The notes under the pieces were generated by a model. It saw only the letters and a program-made list of their open reading frames with translations. It was not told where the DNA came from and searched no databases. The translations under genes and the position numbers were made by a program. This document shows positions 26,882-35,681 of a stretch of DNA of 64,000 bases, in pieces. The stretch's first letter is position 1. The number at the start of each line of letters is the position of its first letter. Origin of the DNA: Chloroflexota bacterium. Its GTDB lineage: Bacteria; Chloroflexota; Dehalococcoidia; Tepidiformales; Tepidiformaceae. The stretch lies in NCBI GenBank assembly GCA_026702615.1, contig JAPPBY010000011.1, forward strand, positions 25,398-89,397. Direction: 5' to 3'.

Positions 26882-27193
26882 ATGGCTGAGCGTGGCACTA
26901 CGGAAGAAGCCGCCAAGAATCTCGCTCGCTTTCTGAGCCAGCGCTCAACTGCCGACCAAAGGGCGGTCATCCTGTCGAGGCTGTGGCAGTACATGCTCAC
27001 TACGGAGCATGCGGATCTCAGGTCCGCGTATGGGTTGGCTCTCGATTCCGCGAGTGAGGAGACTCTGAGGTTGGCCCTCAGGATGGACATCGAACGAGTC
27101 GATGCGCTCTATGGCCTTGAGCGACGTGTGGAGAACCTAGAGGCGCTACTGGGCGAGATCATCAACCGGCTTGACCGGCTGGAGGACTCTTGA
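26882..27193 (+). CDS. Small helical/coiled-coil protein of the islet
   Basis: 103 residues, ATG preceded by GAGGAG at about 9 nt. Entirely helical in appearance. The C-terminal third (LERRVENLEALLGEIINRL) has heptad-spaced Leu and Ile typical of a coiled coil, so it probably oligomerises. No family is recognised. It is the last gene before the right repeat and is followed by an imperfect 8-bp hairpin (27207-27226). Confidence 0.6.
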   Translation: MAERGTTEEAAKNLARFLSQRSTADQRAVILSRLWQYMLTTEHADLRSAYGLALDSASEETLRLALRMDIERVDALYGLERRVENLEALLGEIINRLDRLEDS

Positions 27194-27230
27194 GTTCGTC
27201 CCTAGTGGAGTCACGTAAGTAACTCCTGAA

Positions 27231-27272
27231 GGAAAGGCTTAGAGAAGGCTCACCGGATCGATGTCGACGCTC
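27231..27272. repeat. Right direct repeat (3' end of priA)
   Basis: Contains the true last codons and stop of priA on the minus strand plus 8 nt beyond the stop. It pairs with the 25433-25474 copy in the same orientation. Confidence 0.75.
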
Positions 27273-29713
27273 CACCGCCGCCCCAGCGCGACCTGCTCGA
27301 GGAGGGCGCGCGGATCGCGGCCCCGCAGCAGGATGTGCCAGCGGTACTCGCCCCGTAGGCGCCGCACGTAGGCGGGAGTCGGGCCGAGGACGTCCGGGTC
27401 GGGCCAGCCCGCTGCGTCGCGACGCGTCCGCAGCTCCCCCGCAACCTGTGAGGCGTGTTCCAGACCCCGCTCCTGGTTCGCGTGCCGGTAGGTGAGTCGC
27501 GCCAGCCGGGCGAAGGGCGGGTAGCTGGCTCGACGCCGGTGCTGCGTCTCGTGCGCGAAGAAGCCGCGGTAGTCGTGCTCGGCGGCGGCGCGGATGGGCG
27601 GCACGTCCGGCTCGTACGTCTGGATGTAGACCTCCCCTTGCCGCTCCCGCCGCCCCGCTCGCCCCGCCACCTGGCTCAGGAGCTGGAATGTGCGCTCGTG
27701 CGCGACGTAGTCGGGAAGGCTCAGCCCCACGTCCGCGTCCACCACCCCCACGACCGTCATGGCGGGCAGGTCGAGCCCCTTCGCCAGCATCTGGGTCCCC
27801 ACGAGGATGTCGACCTCGCGCGCCTCAAGCGATTGCAGGATCTGTTCGTGGCTCCCCTTGCGGCTGGCGGCGTCGCTATCCCAGCGCGCGACGCGCGCCC
27901 CGGGGTAGGCGCGCTTCGCCTCCTCCTCGATCCGCTGCGTTCCGACACCGAAGGGTCGGTAGCGCGCGCTGCCGCACGTGGGGCAGGTCGTCTCCTGCGT
28001 GCGGCTGCGCCCGCAGTGGTGGCAGAAGATGCGCGGGTGAAGCACGTCGCGCGTGTCGAGCCCCATCGCGAGCGAGCAGGTCGGGCACGTCGGCAGGTAC
28101 CCACAGGCACGACATAACAGGAACCGCGCCGCGCCCCGCCGGTTCACGAACAGGATCGCCTGTTCCTCTTCCTCCAGCGCTCGCCGCAGCGCGTTCCGGA
28201 GCGGCACGCTGAAGACGCCCCGGTTCCCCGCCTTCAGCTCTTCCCGCATGTCGACCACCCTGATCTCGGGCAGTGGGACCACCTGCGTGTCGCCCTCGTT
28301 GAGCGCCATCACCCGCGACGGCAGGTCGAGTCGCGTCAGCGTCCCGACCTCCGCCCGGTGGTACGTGGTCACGTCCGGCGTCGCGCTGCCGAGCACGAGC
28401 GTCGCGCCCGTCAGGCGGCACAGCTCGGCGGCGGCATCGCGAGCGTGGTAGCGAGGCTGGGGGTCGACCTGCTTGTAGGTCCACTCGTGCTCCTCGTCCA
28501 GCACCACCAGCCCGAGGTCCCGCACCGGCGCGAACACGGCGCTTCGGGACCCCACCACCAGCCGCGCCTCCCCCCGCTGGATGCGGTGCCACTGGTCGTA
28601 CAGCTCGCCCGTGCTGAGGCTGGAGTGCAGCACCGCGATCTCCGCCGGGAACTGCTCGCCGTAGCGCTGGATCGCCTGGGGCGTCAGCGAGATCTCCGGG
28701 ACGAGCACGATCGCGCCCTTCCCCGCCTCCAGCGCCCGCCGCGCCAGTTCGAGGTACACCTCGGTCTTCCCCGACCCCGTCACGCCGTGCAGCAGGTACT
28801 CGCCCGGCGCTTCAGAGATGGCTTCGACCACGGATGCTTGCGCTTCCGTGAGCGTCGCGGGAGGCAGCGGCTCCGGCCGCCGCTCCGCGATCGGGTCCCG
28901 CTCGACGCGCGCTTCGTACTCCCGCAGCCACCCCTCCTCCGCCAGCTCGTCGAGGTGGCGGCGCTGCGCCCCCAGCTCCCGGATTTCCGTGAGGGTCGTG
29001 TCCCGCGCCTCCGCGAGCCGCTCGAGGATGCGCGCGGCCACCGAGCGCGGCGCGCGCTCGACAAGCTCGCGCGCATGCCGCCGCGCGAACTCCGGCTCCG
29101 CCGCGAGAGCCACGCGACGCTCCATGCGTGGTCGCCCCGCGGGACGCGCGAGTCCCTGCGCGACCGTCAGGTGGCCGCTGTCCTGGAGCCGCCGGAGCAG
29201 GTCCATCGGGACCTGCCCCAGCGCTTCCCGCAGCGTGTCGAGCGCGGTCTGGCCGTTCTCGGCGAGGTACTGCAGCACGCGCCGGTCGGCGGGGTCGCTG
29301 GGCAGGAGCAGGGGCACGTCGACCGGCGACACGACCGTCACCGACCGCTGCCCGTACCCCGACGGCAGGCACGTCGTGACGCATTCCCACAGCGGCGCCA
29401 GGTAGTGGTCGCTGAGCCAGCGGGCGAGTTCGCGGTGGGGCGCGTCGAGCACCGGCTCCGGGTCCGCCAACGCCTCGACCGGTCGCGCCTCCTGCTCGGG
29501 AGGCGTGTCCGTTTCCCCCAGCACGATGCCCTGCAGCAGGCGGCTCCCGAACGGGACGAACACCGCCTGTCCCAGCCGCACCTCCATCCCCTCTGGCCGC
29601 GTGTAGGTGAAGGGATGACGCGCCGGCTGACCGCTGTTCACCGCCACCTCAACGAAGGCGCGCTCGACCAACGGGAACGGTTCGGATGCGGCGGTGCGCG
29701 GCTCGCTCGACAC
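27239..29713 (-). CDS. priA: Primosomal protein N' (replication restart helicase)
   Basis: A DNA helicase that reloads the replisome at stalled forks. 824 residues: an N-terminal 3'-DNA-binding domain (AFVEVAVNS to FVPFGSR), Walker A GVTGSGKT near residue 310, DEEH box in VVLDEEHEW, and a zinc-binding insert with four Cys pairs (CRACGYLPTCPTC, CHHCGR, CPTCGS, about 535-585). Helicase motifs VGTQMLAKGLDLP and QVAGRAGRRE follow. Start is GTG 29713, with TACGCT 9 nt upstream. Its last 11 codons are the target duplicated at the islet. Confidence 0.96.
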   Translation of the reverse strand: MSSEPRTAASEPFPLVERAFVEVAVNSGQPARHPFTYTRPEGMEVRLGQAVFVPFGSRLLQGIVLGETDTPPEQEARPVEALADPEPVLDAPHRELARWLSDHYLAPLWECVTTCLPSGYGQRSVTVVSPVDVPLLLPSDPADRRVLQYLAENGQTALDTLREALGQVPMDLLRRLQDSGHLTVAQGLARPAGRPRMERRVALAAEPEFARRHARELVERAPRSVAARILERLAEARDTTLTEIRELGAQRRHLDELAEEGWLREYEARVERDPIAERRPEPLPPATLTEAQASVVEAISEAPGEYLLHGVTGSGKTEVYLELARRALEAGKGAIVLVPEISLTPQAIQRYGEQFPAEIAVLHSSLSTGELYDQWHRIQRGEARLVVGSRSAVFAPVRDLGLVVLDEEHEWTYKQVDPQPRYHARDAAAELCRLTGATLVLGSATPDVTTYHRAEVGTLTRLDLPSRVMALNEGDTQVVPLPEIRVVDMREELKAGNRGVFSVPLRNALRRALEEEEQAILFVNRRGAARFLLCRACGYLPTCPTCSLAMGLDTRDVLHPRIFCHHCGRSRTQETTCPTCGSARYRPFGVGTQRIEEEAKRAYPGARVARWDSDAASRKGSHEQILQSLEAREVDILVGTQMLAKGLDLPAMTVVGVVDADVGLSLPDYVAHERTFQLLSQVAGRAGRRERQGEVYIQTYEPDVPPIRAAAEHDYRGFFAHETQHRRRASYPPFARLARLTYRHANQERGLEHASQVAGELRTRRDAAGWPDPDVLGPTPAYVRRLRGEYRWHILLRGRDPRALLEQVALGRRWSVDIDPVSLL

Positions 29714-29744
29714 GGCCCCGGTAGCGTAGCGGCTCAGCGCGCTC

Positions 29745-30173
29745 CTAGGAGAACGAAACGCAGGCGCTGCCGATCACGCGCAGCACGCTTTCCTGGTCGA
29801 AGCGCCGCTCGTACTCCTCCGATATCTCGTCGATGGCGCGCCTGCCCTCGTCCCCGGGCGGGGCGTAAATGATCAGCAGCTTGCTCCCCTCCCGCAGGAC
29901 CTCGCCGCTCGAGTCCCGCCACTGCCCGTTCCCCGAGAGCACCGTCAGACCAGCCGGGAAGCGCGGCGTGACCGTGTCGGCGAGAAACTCGCGCCACTCT
30001 TCTTCGGAGATCGTCCCGCCATCGCTCTGGCTCAGGCCGAAGAAGAGCTGGTATTCGGTCCACCGGTCCGTGCCCTCCGGACACGCCTTCCTGCCCTCTC
30101 CCCACTCGTCGCAGGCGGCAAGCGTGACCACAGCAACGCCCAACAGCGCCACCACAACGATGCGGGTCGTCAT
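29745..30173 (-). CDS. DUF3574-type lipoprotein
   Basis: 142 residues. A signal with lipobox (VTLAAC) is followed by a domain matching DUF3574: YQLFFGLSQSDGG, EEEWREFLADTVTPRFPAGL, GNGQWRDSSG and LREGSKLLIIYAP. The domain has no known reaction; it is exported and lipid-anchored here. It starts 4 nt after the SDR gene, so the two form an operon. Confidence 0.75.
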   Translation of the reverse strand: MTTRIVVVALLGVAVVTLAACDEWGEGRKACPEGTDRWTEYQLFFGLSQSDGGTISEEEWREFLADTVTPRFPAGLTVLSGNGQWRDSSGEVLREGSKLLIIYAPPGDEGRRAIDEISEEYERRFDQESVLRVIGSACVSFS

Positions 30174-30177
30174 GCCC

Positions 30178-30927
30178 CTAGCCGCGGCCCACGAACGGCA
30201 TCTTCGTCGCCATCACCGTCAGCGTGAGTACGTTGGCGTCGAGGGGCAGGCTCGCCATGTAGAGCACTGCCTTCGCCACGTTCTCGACATCCATGGTCGG
30301 CTCCGGGCGCACGTCGCCGCTGGCCTGCGGCATGCCCCGCTCCATCTTCGCCGTCATCGGCGAGGTCGCGTTCCCGATGTCGATCTGCCCGCAGGCGATG
30401 TCGTACTGGCGCCCGTCCAGCGCCGTCGACTTCGTGAGCCCCGTGATGGCGTGCTTCGTCGATGTGTACGGCGCGGAGTTCGGCCGTGGCGTCGTCGCAG
30501 AGATGGAGCCGTTGTTGATGATGCGCCCGCCCTGCGGGTCCTGCGCCTTCATCACGCGGAACGCCTCCTGCGTGCAGAGGAACGTCCCCGTCAGGTTCGT
30601 CTCGACCACTGCCTGCCACTGCTCGAAGGTGAGCTCCTCCAGCGGCCGCGGAGGCGCCCCGATGCCGGCGTTGTTGAAGAGCACATCGAGTCGCCCGAAG
30701 CGCTCGACCGTCCAGTCGAACAGCTCGCGTATCGAAGCGGGTTCGCGCACGTCCGTGGTGATGGCGATGGCGCGGTCGCCGTCGGCGCCGGCCTCGGCGA
30801 TGGTCGCCCGCAGTGTCTGCGCGCGCCGTCCCGCCAGCGCGACCGAGTACCCCTCGCGCAGGAACGCGAGCGACACGGCCCTGCCGATCCCCGAACCCGC
30901 CCCTGTCACGATCGCAACTGGACTCAT
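30178..30927 (-). CDS. Short-chain dehydrogenase/reductase
   Basis: 249 residues, classical SDR. Cofactor motif [10 protein letters not shown] near the N-terminus, NNAG, catalytic Ser in NGSISATT and YxxxK in APYTSTKHA. The Arg after the glycine motif (AGRRAQTL) suggests NADP. The substrate is unknown. A TAGGGT box 7 nt before the ATG suggests a leaderless transcript. Divergent from a thiolase. Confidence 0.88.
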   Translation of the reverse strand: MSPVAIVTGAGSGIGRAVSLAFLREGYSVALAGRRAQTLRATIAEAGADGDRAIAITTDVREPASIRELFDWTVERFGRLDVLFNNAGIGAPPRPLEELTFEQWQAVVETNLTGTFLCTQEAFRVMKAQDPQGGRIINNGSISATTPRPNSAPYTSTKHAITGLTKSTALDGRQYDIACGQIDIGNATSPMTAKMERGMPQASGDVRPEPTMDVENVAKAVLYMASLPLDANVLTLTVMATKMPFVGRG

Positions 30928-31016
30928 CGCGCGAACCCTACCGCCCGGCCACCCGCTCCGCCATCGCTCGCAGCCCGCTCTGGCGTACAGTCTTGGCAGC
31001 GAAGAGGAGATATGCC

Positions 31017-32195
31017 ATGAAGTCGGTGATCGTTGGTCTGGCGCGAACCCCCATTGGACGCTTCGGCGGGGGCCTGAAGCCCTTGCCCGCGACCGGGCTT
31101 GGCTCGGCCGCCATCGGCGGCGCCCTCGAGAGCGCCGCCGTGCCCCCCGACGCCGTCGATGAGGTGATCTTCGGTCATGTCGTACAGGCCGGCGCGGGGC
31201 AGATCACCGCCCGTCAGGCCGCCAGCGGCGCTGGCATCCCCATGACCGTCCCTGCCACGACCATCAACAAGGTCTGCCTTTCCGGACTCACGGCCATCGC
31301 CATGGCCGATCGCGCCATCCGCCTCGACGAATCCGACGTCATCGTGGCGGGCGGCATGGAGTCGATGAGCAACGCCCCCTACCTCCTCCCCGACGCCCGC
31401 TGGGGCGGCCGCCTCGGACACGGGCCACTCATCGACGCGATGCAGCACGACGGCCTCTTCTGCGCCTTCGACGAGTGCTCGATGGGCGAGTCCGCCGACC
31501 TCAAGAATGAAGCCCTCGGCATCTTCCGCGAGGAGCAAGACGAGTGGTCGGCGGCCAGCCACCAGCGCGCGGCCGCCGCCCGCGACAGCGGTCACTTCGC
31601 CCGCGAGATCGTCTCGGTCGATGTGCCCGCCCGCCGCAGCCAGACCGTGCAGGTCGAGCACGACGAGGGCATCCGCGACGACACGACCGTACAGTCGCTC
31701 GCCGGGCTGCGGCCCGTCTTCACGCCCGAGGGCACCACGACCGTTGGGAACGCCTCGCAGATCAGCGACGGCGGCGCCGCCGTGGTCGTCGCCAGCGAAC
31801 GCGCCGCCGCCGATCTGGGCGCGGAATCGATCGCCGAGGTCGTCTCCTACGGCCAGGTGGCTGGCCCTGATGCGACCCTGCACGAGCGCCCCGCCGAAGC
31901 CATCCAGGCTGCCCTCGACCGTGCCGGCCTGTCCCCCTCCGATCTCGACGTCGTCGAGATCAACGAGGCCTTCGCCTCGGTCGCCCTCTGGTCCGCGCGC
32001 ATGCTCGATCTCGATCCGGCAAGCGTGAACCCGAATGGCGGGGCCGTCGCCCTCGGCCACCCCCTCGGGGCGACCGGCGCCCGGCTCATGGTCACGCTCC
32101 TGAACGAACTGCGGCGCCGTGGCGGCGGGCTCGGAGCCGCCTCGCTCTGTGGCGGCGGCGGTCAGGGCGACGCCGTCATCGTGCGCGTCGGCTAG
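31017..32195 (+). CDS. Thiolase family acetyl-CoA acyltransferase
   Basis: Makes or splits beta-ketoacyl-CoA. 392 residues with the nucleophile Cys in [23 protein letters not shown], the EINEAFA motif, [19 protein letters not shown] (His) and the second Cys in [11 protein letters not shown]. The pattern fits acetyl-CoA acetyltransferase. ATG 31017 has GAGGAGA upstream; a -10 TACAGT is at about 30986. Whether it serves degradation or synthesis is not shown by the neighbours. Confidence 0.92.
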   Translation: MKSVIVGLARTPIGRFGGGLKPLPATGLGSAAIGGALESAAVPPDAVDEVIFGHVVQAGAGQITARQAASGAGIPMTVPATTINKVCLSGLTAIAMADRAIRLDESDVIVAGGMESMSNAPYLLPDARWGGRLGHGPLIDAMQHDGLFCAFDECSMGESADLKNEALGIFREEQDEWSAASHQRAAAARDSGHFAREIVSVDVPARRSQTVQVEHDEGIRDDTTVQSLAGLRPVFTPEGTTTVGNASQISDGGAAVVVASERAAADLGAESIAEVVSYGQVAGPDATLHERPAEAIQAALDRAGLSPSDLDVVEINEAFASVALWSARMLDLDPASVNPNGGAVALGHPLGATGARLMVTLLNELRRRGGGLGAASLCGGGGQGDAVIVRVG

Positions 32196-32199
32196 ACGG

Positions 32200-33099
32200 T
32201 CACGCTCCGCGCTGCTCGGCGATCTCAAGCAACTCCAGCGCGAGCGCCCTCCCCAGCCCCGGTCCCGCCCCGACCGGCCCCCCTACCTTCGACCGCACGA
32301 TGACGCCCTCAGGGGCGACCAGGCCGTGGAGCTTCAGCGTCGTGCCGAAGCTCTCGGCGTAGGCAGCAGCGGGATAGCTGCACCCGGCTTCGAGTGCGGC
32401 CAGGAACGACCGTTCCGCCCCCACGAGCTGTCGTAACTCCCGGTCGTCGATGCCGGCGAGCAGGCGCTGCGTTTTCGCGTCGTCGCGGCGGCACTCGACC
32501 GCGAGCGCTCCCTGTGCGGGCGCGGGCAGCATCTCCTCGAACCCGAACACGTGGCTCGCGCGTTCCGCCAGCCCGAGCCGCTCCAGCCCGGCGATCGCAA
32601 AGAGCGCCGCGTCGTACTCGCCCGACTCGACCTTCTCGAGTCGGGTGTCCACGTTCCCGCGAATCGGTCGCAGTTCGAGGTCGGGCCGCACCGCGAGCGT
32701 CTGTGCCGACCGACGCGGACTGCTCGTCCCCACGATCGCCCCCGCGGGTAGCCCCGCCAGCGTCGAGCCGTCGCGCGACACCAGCGCGTCGCGCGGGTCC
32801 GCACGCTCTGGCACCGCCGCGATCACGAGACCGTCGGGGCGCGCCGTCGGCAGGTCCTTGTAGCTGTGTACGGCCACGTCGACCTCGCTCGCCAGCAACG
32901 CGTCCTGGATCGCGGACGTGAACCATCCCGCCCCCTCCCCCGACGTGAGCGGACTCGTGCGATCGCGGTCGCCCGCCGTCGTAATCTCGACGACCTCGAG
33001 TGCGACGTCAGGCCACGCGGCCCTCAGGCGGACGGCCACGAGTTCTGTCTGCTGAAGCGCGAGCCGGCTCGCGCGCGTCCCGAGCCGGAGCGTCGTCAC
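32200..33099 (-). CDS. hemC: Hydroxymethylbilane synthase (porphobilinogen deaminase)
   Basis: Polymerises four porphobilinogen units to hydroxymethylbilane in heme synthesis. Seen: LRLGTRASRLALQQTE, VHSYKDLPT, GTSSPRRSAQ, RGNVDTRLEK and the dipyrromethane-cofactor Cys in LEAGCSYPAAAY. 299 residues. Start GTG 33099 overlaps the hemL stop by 4 nt; longer in-frame starts lie inside hemL. Confidence 0.95.
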   Translation of the reverse strand: MTTLRLGTRASRLALQQTELVAVRLRAAWPDVALEVVEITTAGDRDRTSPLTSGEGAGWFTSAIQDALLASEVDVAVHSYKDLPTARPDGLVIAAVPERADPRDALVSRDGSTLAGLPAGAIVGTSSPRRSAQTLAVRPDLELRPIRGNVDTRLEKVESGEYDAALFAIAGLERLGLAERASHVFGFEEMLPAPAQGALAVECRRDDAKTQRLLAGIDDRELRQLVGAERSFLAALEAGCSYPAAAYAESFGTTLKLHGLVAPEGVIVRSKVGGPVGAGPGLGRALALELLEIAEQRGA

Positions 33100-34394
33100 G
33101 ACCCGCCGCGGCTTGCAACCGGCCCCGGGCTCGCCTCGCGCAGCGCCTCCGCGGCGGCCCGCACCGTGTGGTCGATGTCCGCTTCCGTGTGCGCTGCCGA
33201 GACGAACCACGCCTCGAACTGCGACGGCGCCAGCATCACCCCTCGCTTCAGCATCCCCTTGTGGAACGTGGCGAAGGTAGCGGTGTCGCTCTCGGACGCC
33301 TCCGTGTAGTCGCGCGGCGGCGTGGGGCGGAAGAACAGCGACAGCAACGAGCCCCGCCGCACGACGCAGGCTTTCGCCTCGGAGCGGCGCACCGCCGTCC
33401 CGAGGCCGTTCTCGAGGTACCGCGCCAGCTCGTCGGCCCGCGTGTAGGGGCGCCCGTCGCAGAGCACGTCCAGTGTTGCGACACCGGCCGCCATGACGAG
33501 CGGGTTCCCGCTGAGCGTGCCCGCCTGGTAGACCGGCCCTTCCGGCGCCAGCAGCGACATCAGCTCAGCCCGTCCCCCCAGCGCTCCCACGGGCAGCCCG
33601 CCCCCGACGACCTTGCCGAGGCAGACGATGTCCGCTTCCGGCAGCAGGCCGCTGAGGCCGTATCGCAGTCTGAAGCCCGTGATGATCTCGTCGTCGATCA
33701 GCAGCGCCCCGTGCTGGCGTGGCACGGCCTGCAGGGCGTCGAGGAAGGCGTCTTCGGGTGGCACGACCCCCATGTTTCCGGCGACCGGCTCGACGATGAC
33801 CGCCGCGGTCTCGTCGCCGTGCGCCTCGAACCACTGCGAGAGTGCGTCCGCATCGTTGTAGGGAAGCACGGCAGTCCCGGCGGCGATGGACTCGGGTACG
33901 CCGGCCGAGTCGCTCAGCCCAAGCGTCGCGACCCCGCTCCCGGCCTTCACCAGTAGCCCGTCGCTGTGGCCGTGGTAGCACCCCTCGAACTTCACGATTA
34001 GGTCGCGCCCGGTCGCCGCACGCGCCAACCGGATCGCCGTCATCGTTGCTTCCGTCCCCGAGTTCACGAAGCGGAGCCGTTCGAGTCCCGTGGCCTCGCT
34101 GATGCGCCTCCCCAGCTCCACCTCCCCCGGCGAGAGCGCCCCGAAGGCTGTCCCTCCGGCCGCTGCCTCACCCAGCGCCGCCACCACCGCCGGGTGCGCG
34201 TGCCCGAGGATGAGCGGCCCGTATGCCGCGACGTAGTCGATGTACTCCGTCCCTTCGGCGTCGAACAGTCGCGCTCCGGACGCGCGTGCGATCGGGATGG
34301 GTTCGCCCCCGATTGAGCGGAACGAGCGCACCGGGCTGGAGACGCCCCCCGGGAAGAGCGCCCCGGCCTGTTCCCGCAGGTCGGCGTTATCCAC
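33096..34394 (-). CDS. hemL: Glutamate-1-semialdehyde 2,1-aminomutase
   Basis: Converts glutamate-1-semialdehyde to 5-aminolevulinate (C5 heme pathway). 432 residues: FPGGVSSPVRSF, YIDYVAAYGPLILGHAHP, NSGTEATMTAIRLARA, LIDDEIITGFR, the PLP Lys in CLGKVVGGGLPVGALGG and YQAGTLSGNP. Start GTG 34394 overlaps the upstream Cys-rich gene by 8 nt; the longer frame would run into that gene. Coupled translation of all three heme-locus genes is likely. Confidence 0.95.
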   Translation of the reverse strand: MDNADLREQAGALFPGGVSSPVRSFRSIGGEPIPIARASGARLFDAEGTEYIDYVAAYGPLILGHAHPAVVAALGEAAAGGTAFGALSPGEVELGRRISEATGLERLRFVNSGTEATMTAIRLARAATGRDLIVKFEGCYHGHSDGLLVKAGSGVATLGLSDSAGVPESIAAGTAVLPYNDADALSQWFEAHGDETAAVIVEPVAGNMGVVPPEDAFLDALQAVPRQHGALLIDDEIITGFRLRYGLSGLLPEADIVCLGKVVGGGLPVGALGGRAELMSLLAPEGPVYQAGTLSGNPLVMAAGVATLDVLCDGRPYTRADELARYLENGLGTAVRRSEAKACVVRRGSLLSLFFRPTPPRDYTEASESDTATFATFHKGMLKRGVMLAPSQFEAWFVSAAHTEADIDHTVRAAAEALREASPGPVASRGGS

Positions 34395-35052
34395 GGCTGA
34401 TCCCGGCGGGCGTTCGTGCGAGGTACGCCTCGCGGACGTCGTTCCCCGGTGTCGGGAAGTCGGCGAACGCGACCTCACGGTCGGGGCTCGACGGCTGTGG
34501 CGGTTCCCGCTGCCACAGCGCCGCCTCGCGACAGAGCGCGACCATGACGCTGCACGGCTCCGGGCAGGGAATCTCCTCATCCGACGCTGCCTCCCCCACC
34601 CACACGGGCGTCCGCACACACCGACCGCAGAGCGCGTCACGCGCCCGCTCCTGCCCCTCTGCATCGAGCTCGCCTGCGGTGCGATAGCGCCCCCGCTGCC
34701 GCGCCACCACTTCGTCCAGCGGGACGACATGCAGCGTTCCCTGCGCCGCCTGTTGCTGGTGCAGGAGCGCCTGCGGGTAGATGGCTTCGATTGCTGCTTC
34801 GGCTAGCTTTTTGGGTAGCGAGACGCGCCAGTTGCCAGGCAGCGTCCGCGCACCACTGAGTGGCCGGTAGCGACCGTGGTCGTCGAAGCGCGCATGTTCC
34901 CGCAGCGCCTCGACCGTACCCGTGAGCTCGTGCGCGTCTGCCCCCGAACGCGGGCCGGATAGCTCCACCCTTTCGCCCCGAAACGCCACCGCCACCTCGC
35001 CCAGCGTGAAGTCCCGCCTGGCCGCGATCGCTGCCCTCGCCAAGTCGTCCAC
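34387..35052 (-). CDS. Cys-rich protein resembling the DR2241 [4Fe-4S] family, heme operon
   Basis: 221 residues. The C-terminal part carries four or five Cys, in CGRCVRTPVW, CPEPCSVMVALC, suited to an iron-sulfur cluster. The pattern resembles the [4Fe-4S] domain of Deinococcus DR2241, there linked to a CbiX-like chelatase domain. Here no CbiX half is seen. First gene of the heme operon with hemL and hemC, so a role in tetrapyrrole metabolism is plausible but inferred. GTG 35052 follows TAGAAT by 6 nt (leaderless). The family match is from memory. Confidence 0.55.
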   Translation of the reverse strand: MDDLARAAIAARRDFTLGEVAVAFRGERVELSGPRSGADAHELTGTVEALREHARFDDHGRYRPLSGARTLPGNWRVSLPKKLAEAAIEAIYPQALLHQQQAAQGTLHVVPLDEVVARQRGRYRTAGELDAEGQERARDALCGRCVRTPVWVGEAASDEEIPCPEPCSVMVALCREAALWQREPPQPSSPDREVAFADFPTPGNDVREAYLARTPAGISRG

Positions 35053-35148
35053 GGGGCCATTCTAGCGATTGGGCGGGTGTAGATAGACGCGAGCCGCCGG
35101 TCCGTCACATACTGCCCGCGCCCGCCACGAAGTCGCAGGAGGTTCGAG

Positions 35149-35289
35149 ATGGGGCAGTTCCACCGCCAGCAGGTGAGTAACGCCGAAATCGTCGCGCTCC
35201 AGGACAGCTGGACGGCGATGCCTCCGTCCATGTTCTACGCCGATGTTCCCGCCGGCGACGGCGGTCGCACCTACCGCCCCCTGGACTGA
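35149..35289 (+). CDS. 46-residue protein, unknown function
   Basis: ATG to TGA with a perfect AGGAGG (35137-35142) at 6 nt, so it is very likely translated. It begins MGQFHRQQVSNAEIV and includes QDSWTAMPPSMFYADVP; polar, with no membrane helix. Its TGA overlaps the ATG of the VOC gene, so translation of the two is coupled. No family is recognised. A CATACT -10-like box lies at about 35108. Confidence 0.6.
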   Translation: MGQFHRQQVSNAEIVALQDSWTAMPPSMFYADVPAGDGGRTYRPLD

Positions 35290-35681
35290 TGACTGTGGCG
35301 AGTGTGAGTGGAGACATCGAAGGCGTCGCCGGCGTCATCATCTGGACCGACCGGTACCCCGAGATGCTCGCCTTTTACCGCGACGTGCTCGGCCTGACGC
35401 CCCGCAGCGAGCGGCCCACCTTCGCGAACTTTGAGTGGGATGGCTTCCGCCTCAGCGTCGCGGCCCACCCCGAGGTCCACGGCCCCGCCCGCGACCCGCT
35501 GCGCATCATGGTCCACTTCGCCGTCCCCGATATCGCCGCGACGCACCAGCGGCTGGTCGAGCAGGGCGTCGAGTTCTCGCGCCCGCCCGAGCAGGAGCGC
35601 TGGGGCGGCTGGGTCGCGACCTTCGCCGATCCGGACGGGAACACGCTCCAGCTGCTGCAGCTCCCTGACGAGACCTCCTAG
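35289..35681 (+). CDS. VOC (glyoxalase/bleomycin-resistance) family protein
   Basis: 130 residues with the beta-alpha-beta-beta-beta repeat of VOC proteins: IIWTDRYPEMLAFYRDVLGL, HFAVPDIAATHQRL and ATFADPDGNTLQLLQL (metal Glu replaced by Gln in the final strand). VOC members include lyases, dioxygenases and binding proteins; this one's role is unknown. Translationally coupled to the 46-residue protein. It converges with the next gene, sharing 4 nt at the stops. Confidence 0.85.
   Translation: MTVASVSGDIEGVAGVIIWTDRYPEMLAFYRDVLGLTPRSERPTFANFEWDGFRLSVAAHPEVHGPARDPLRIMVHFAVPDIAATHQRLVEQGVEFSRPPEQERWGGWVATFADPDGNTLQLLQLPDETS

Larger units (their letters stand above)
25433..27272. mobile_element. 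Islet flanked by direct repeats of the priA 3' end
   Basis: About 1.8 kb between two direct copies (37 of 42 positions identical) of the last codons of priA. Inside are a structured leader and four small genes of unknown function, with visibly lower GC than the flanks. An integrating element often carries a copy of the target gene's 3' end, so that insertion keeps the gene intact; here the right copy completes priA and the left copy is the leftover. No integrase is present, so this is a remnant or a non-autonomous element. Function is inference. Confidence 0.6.
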
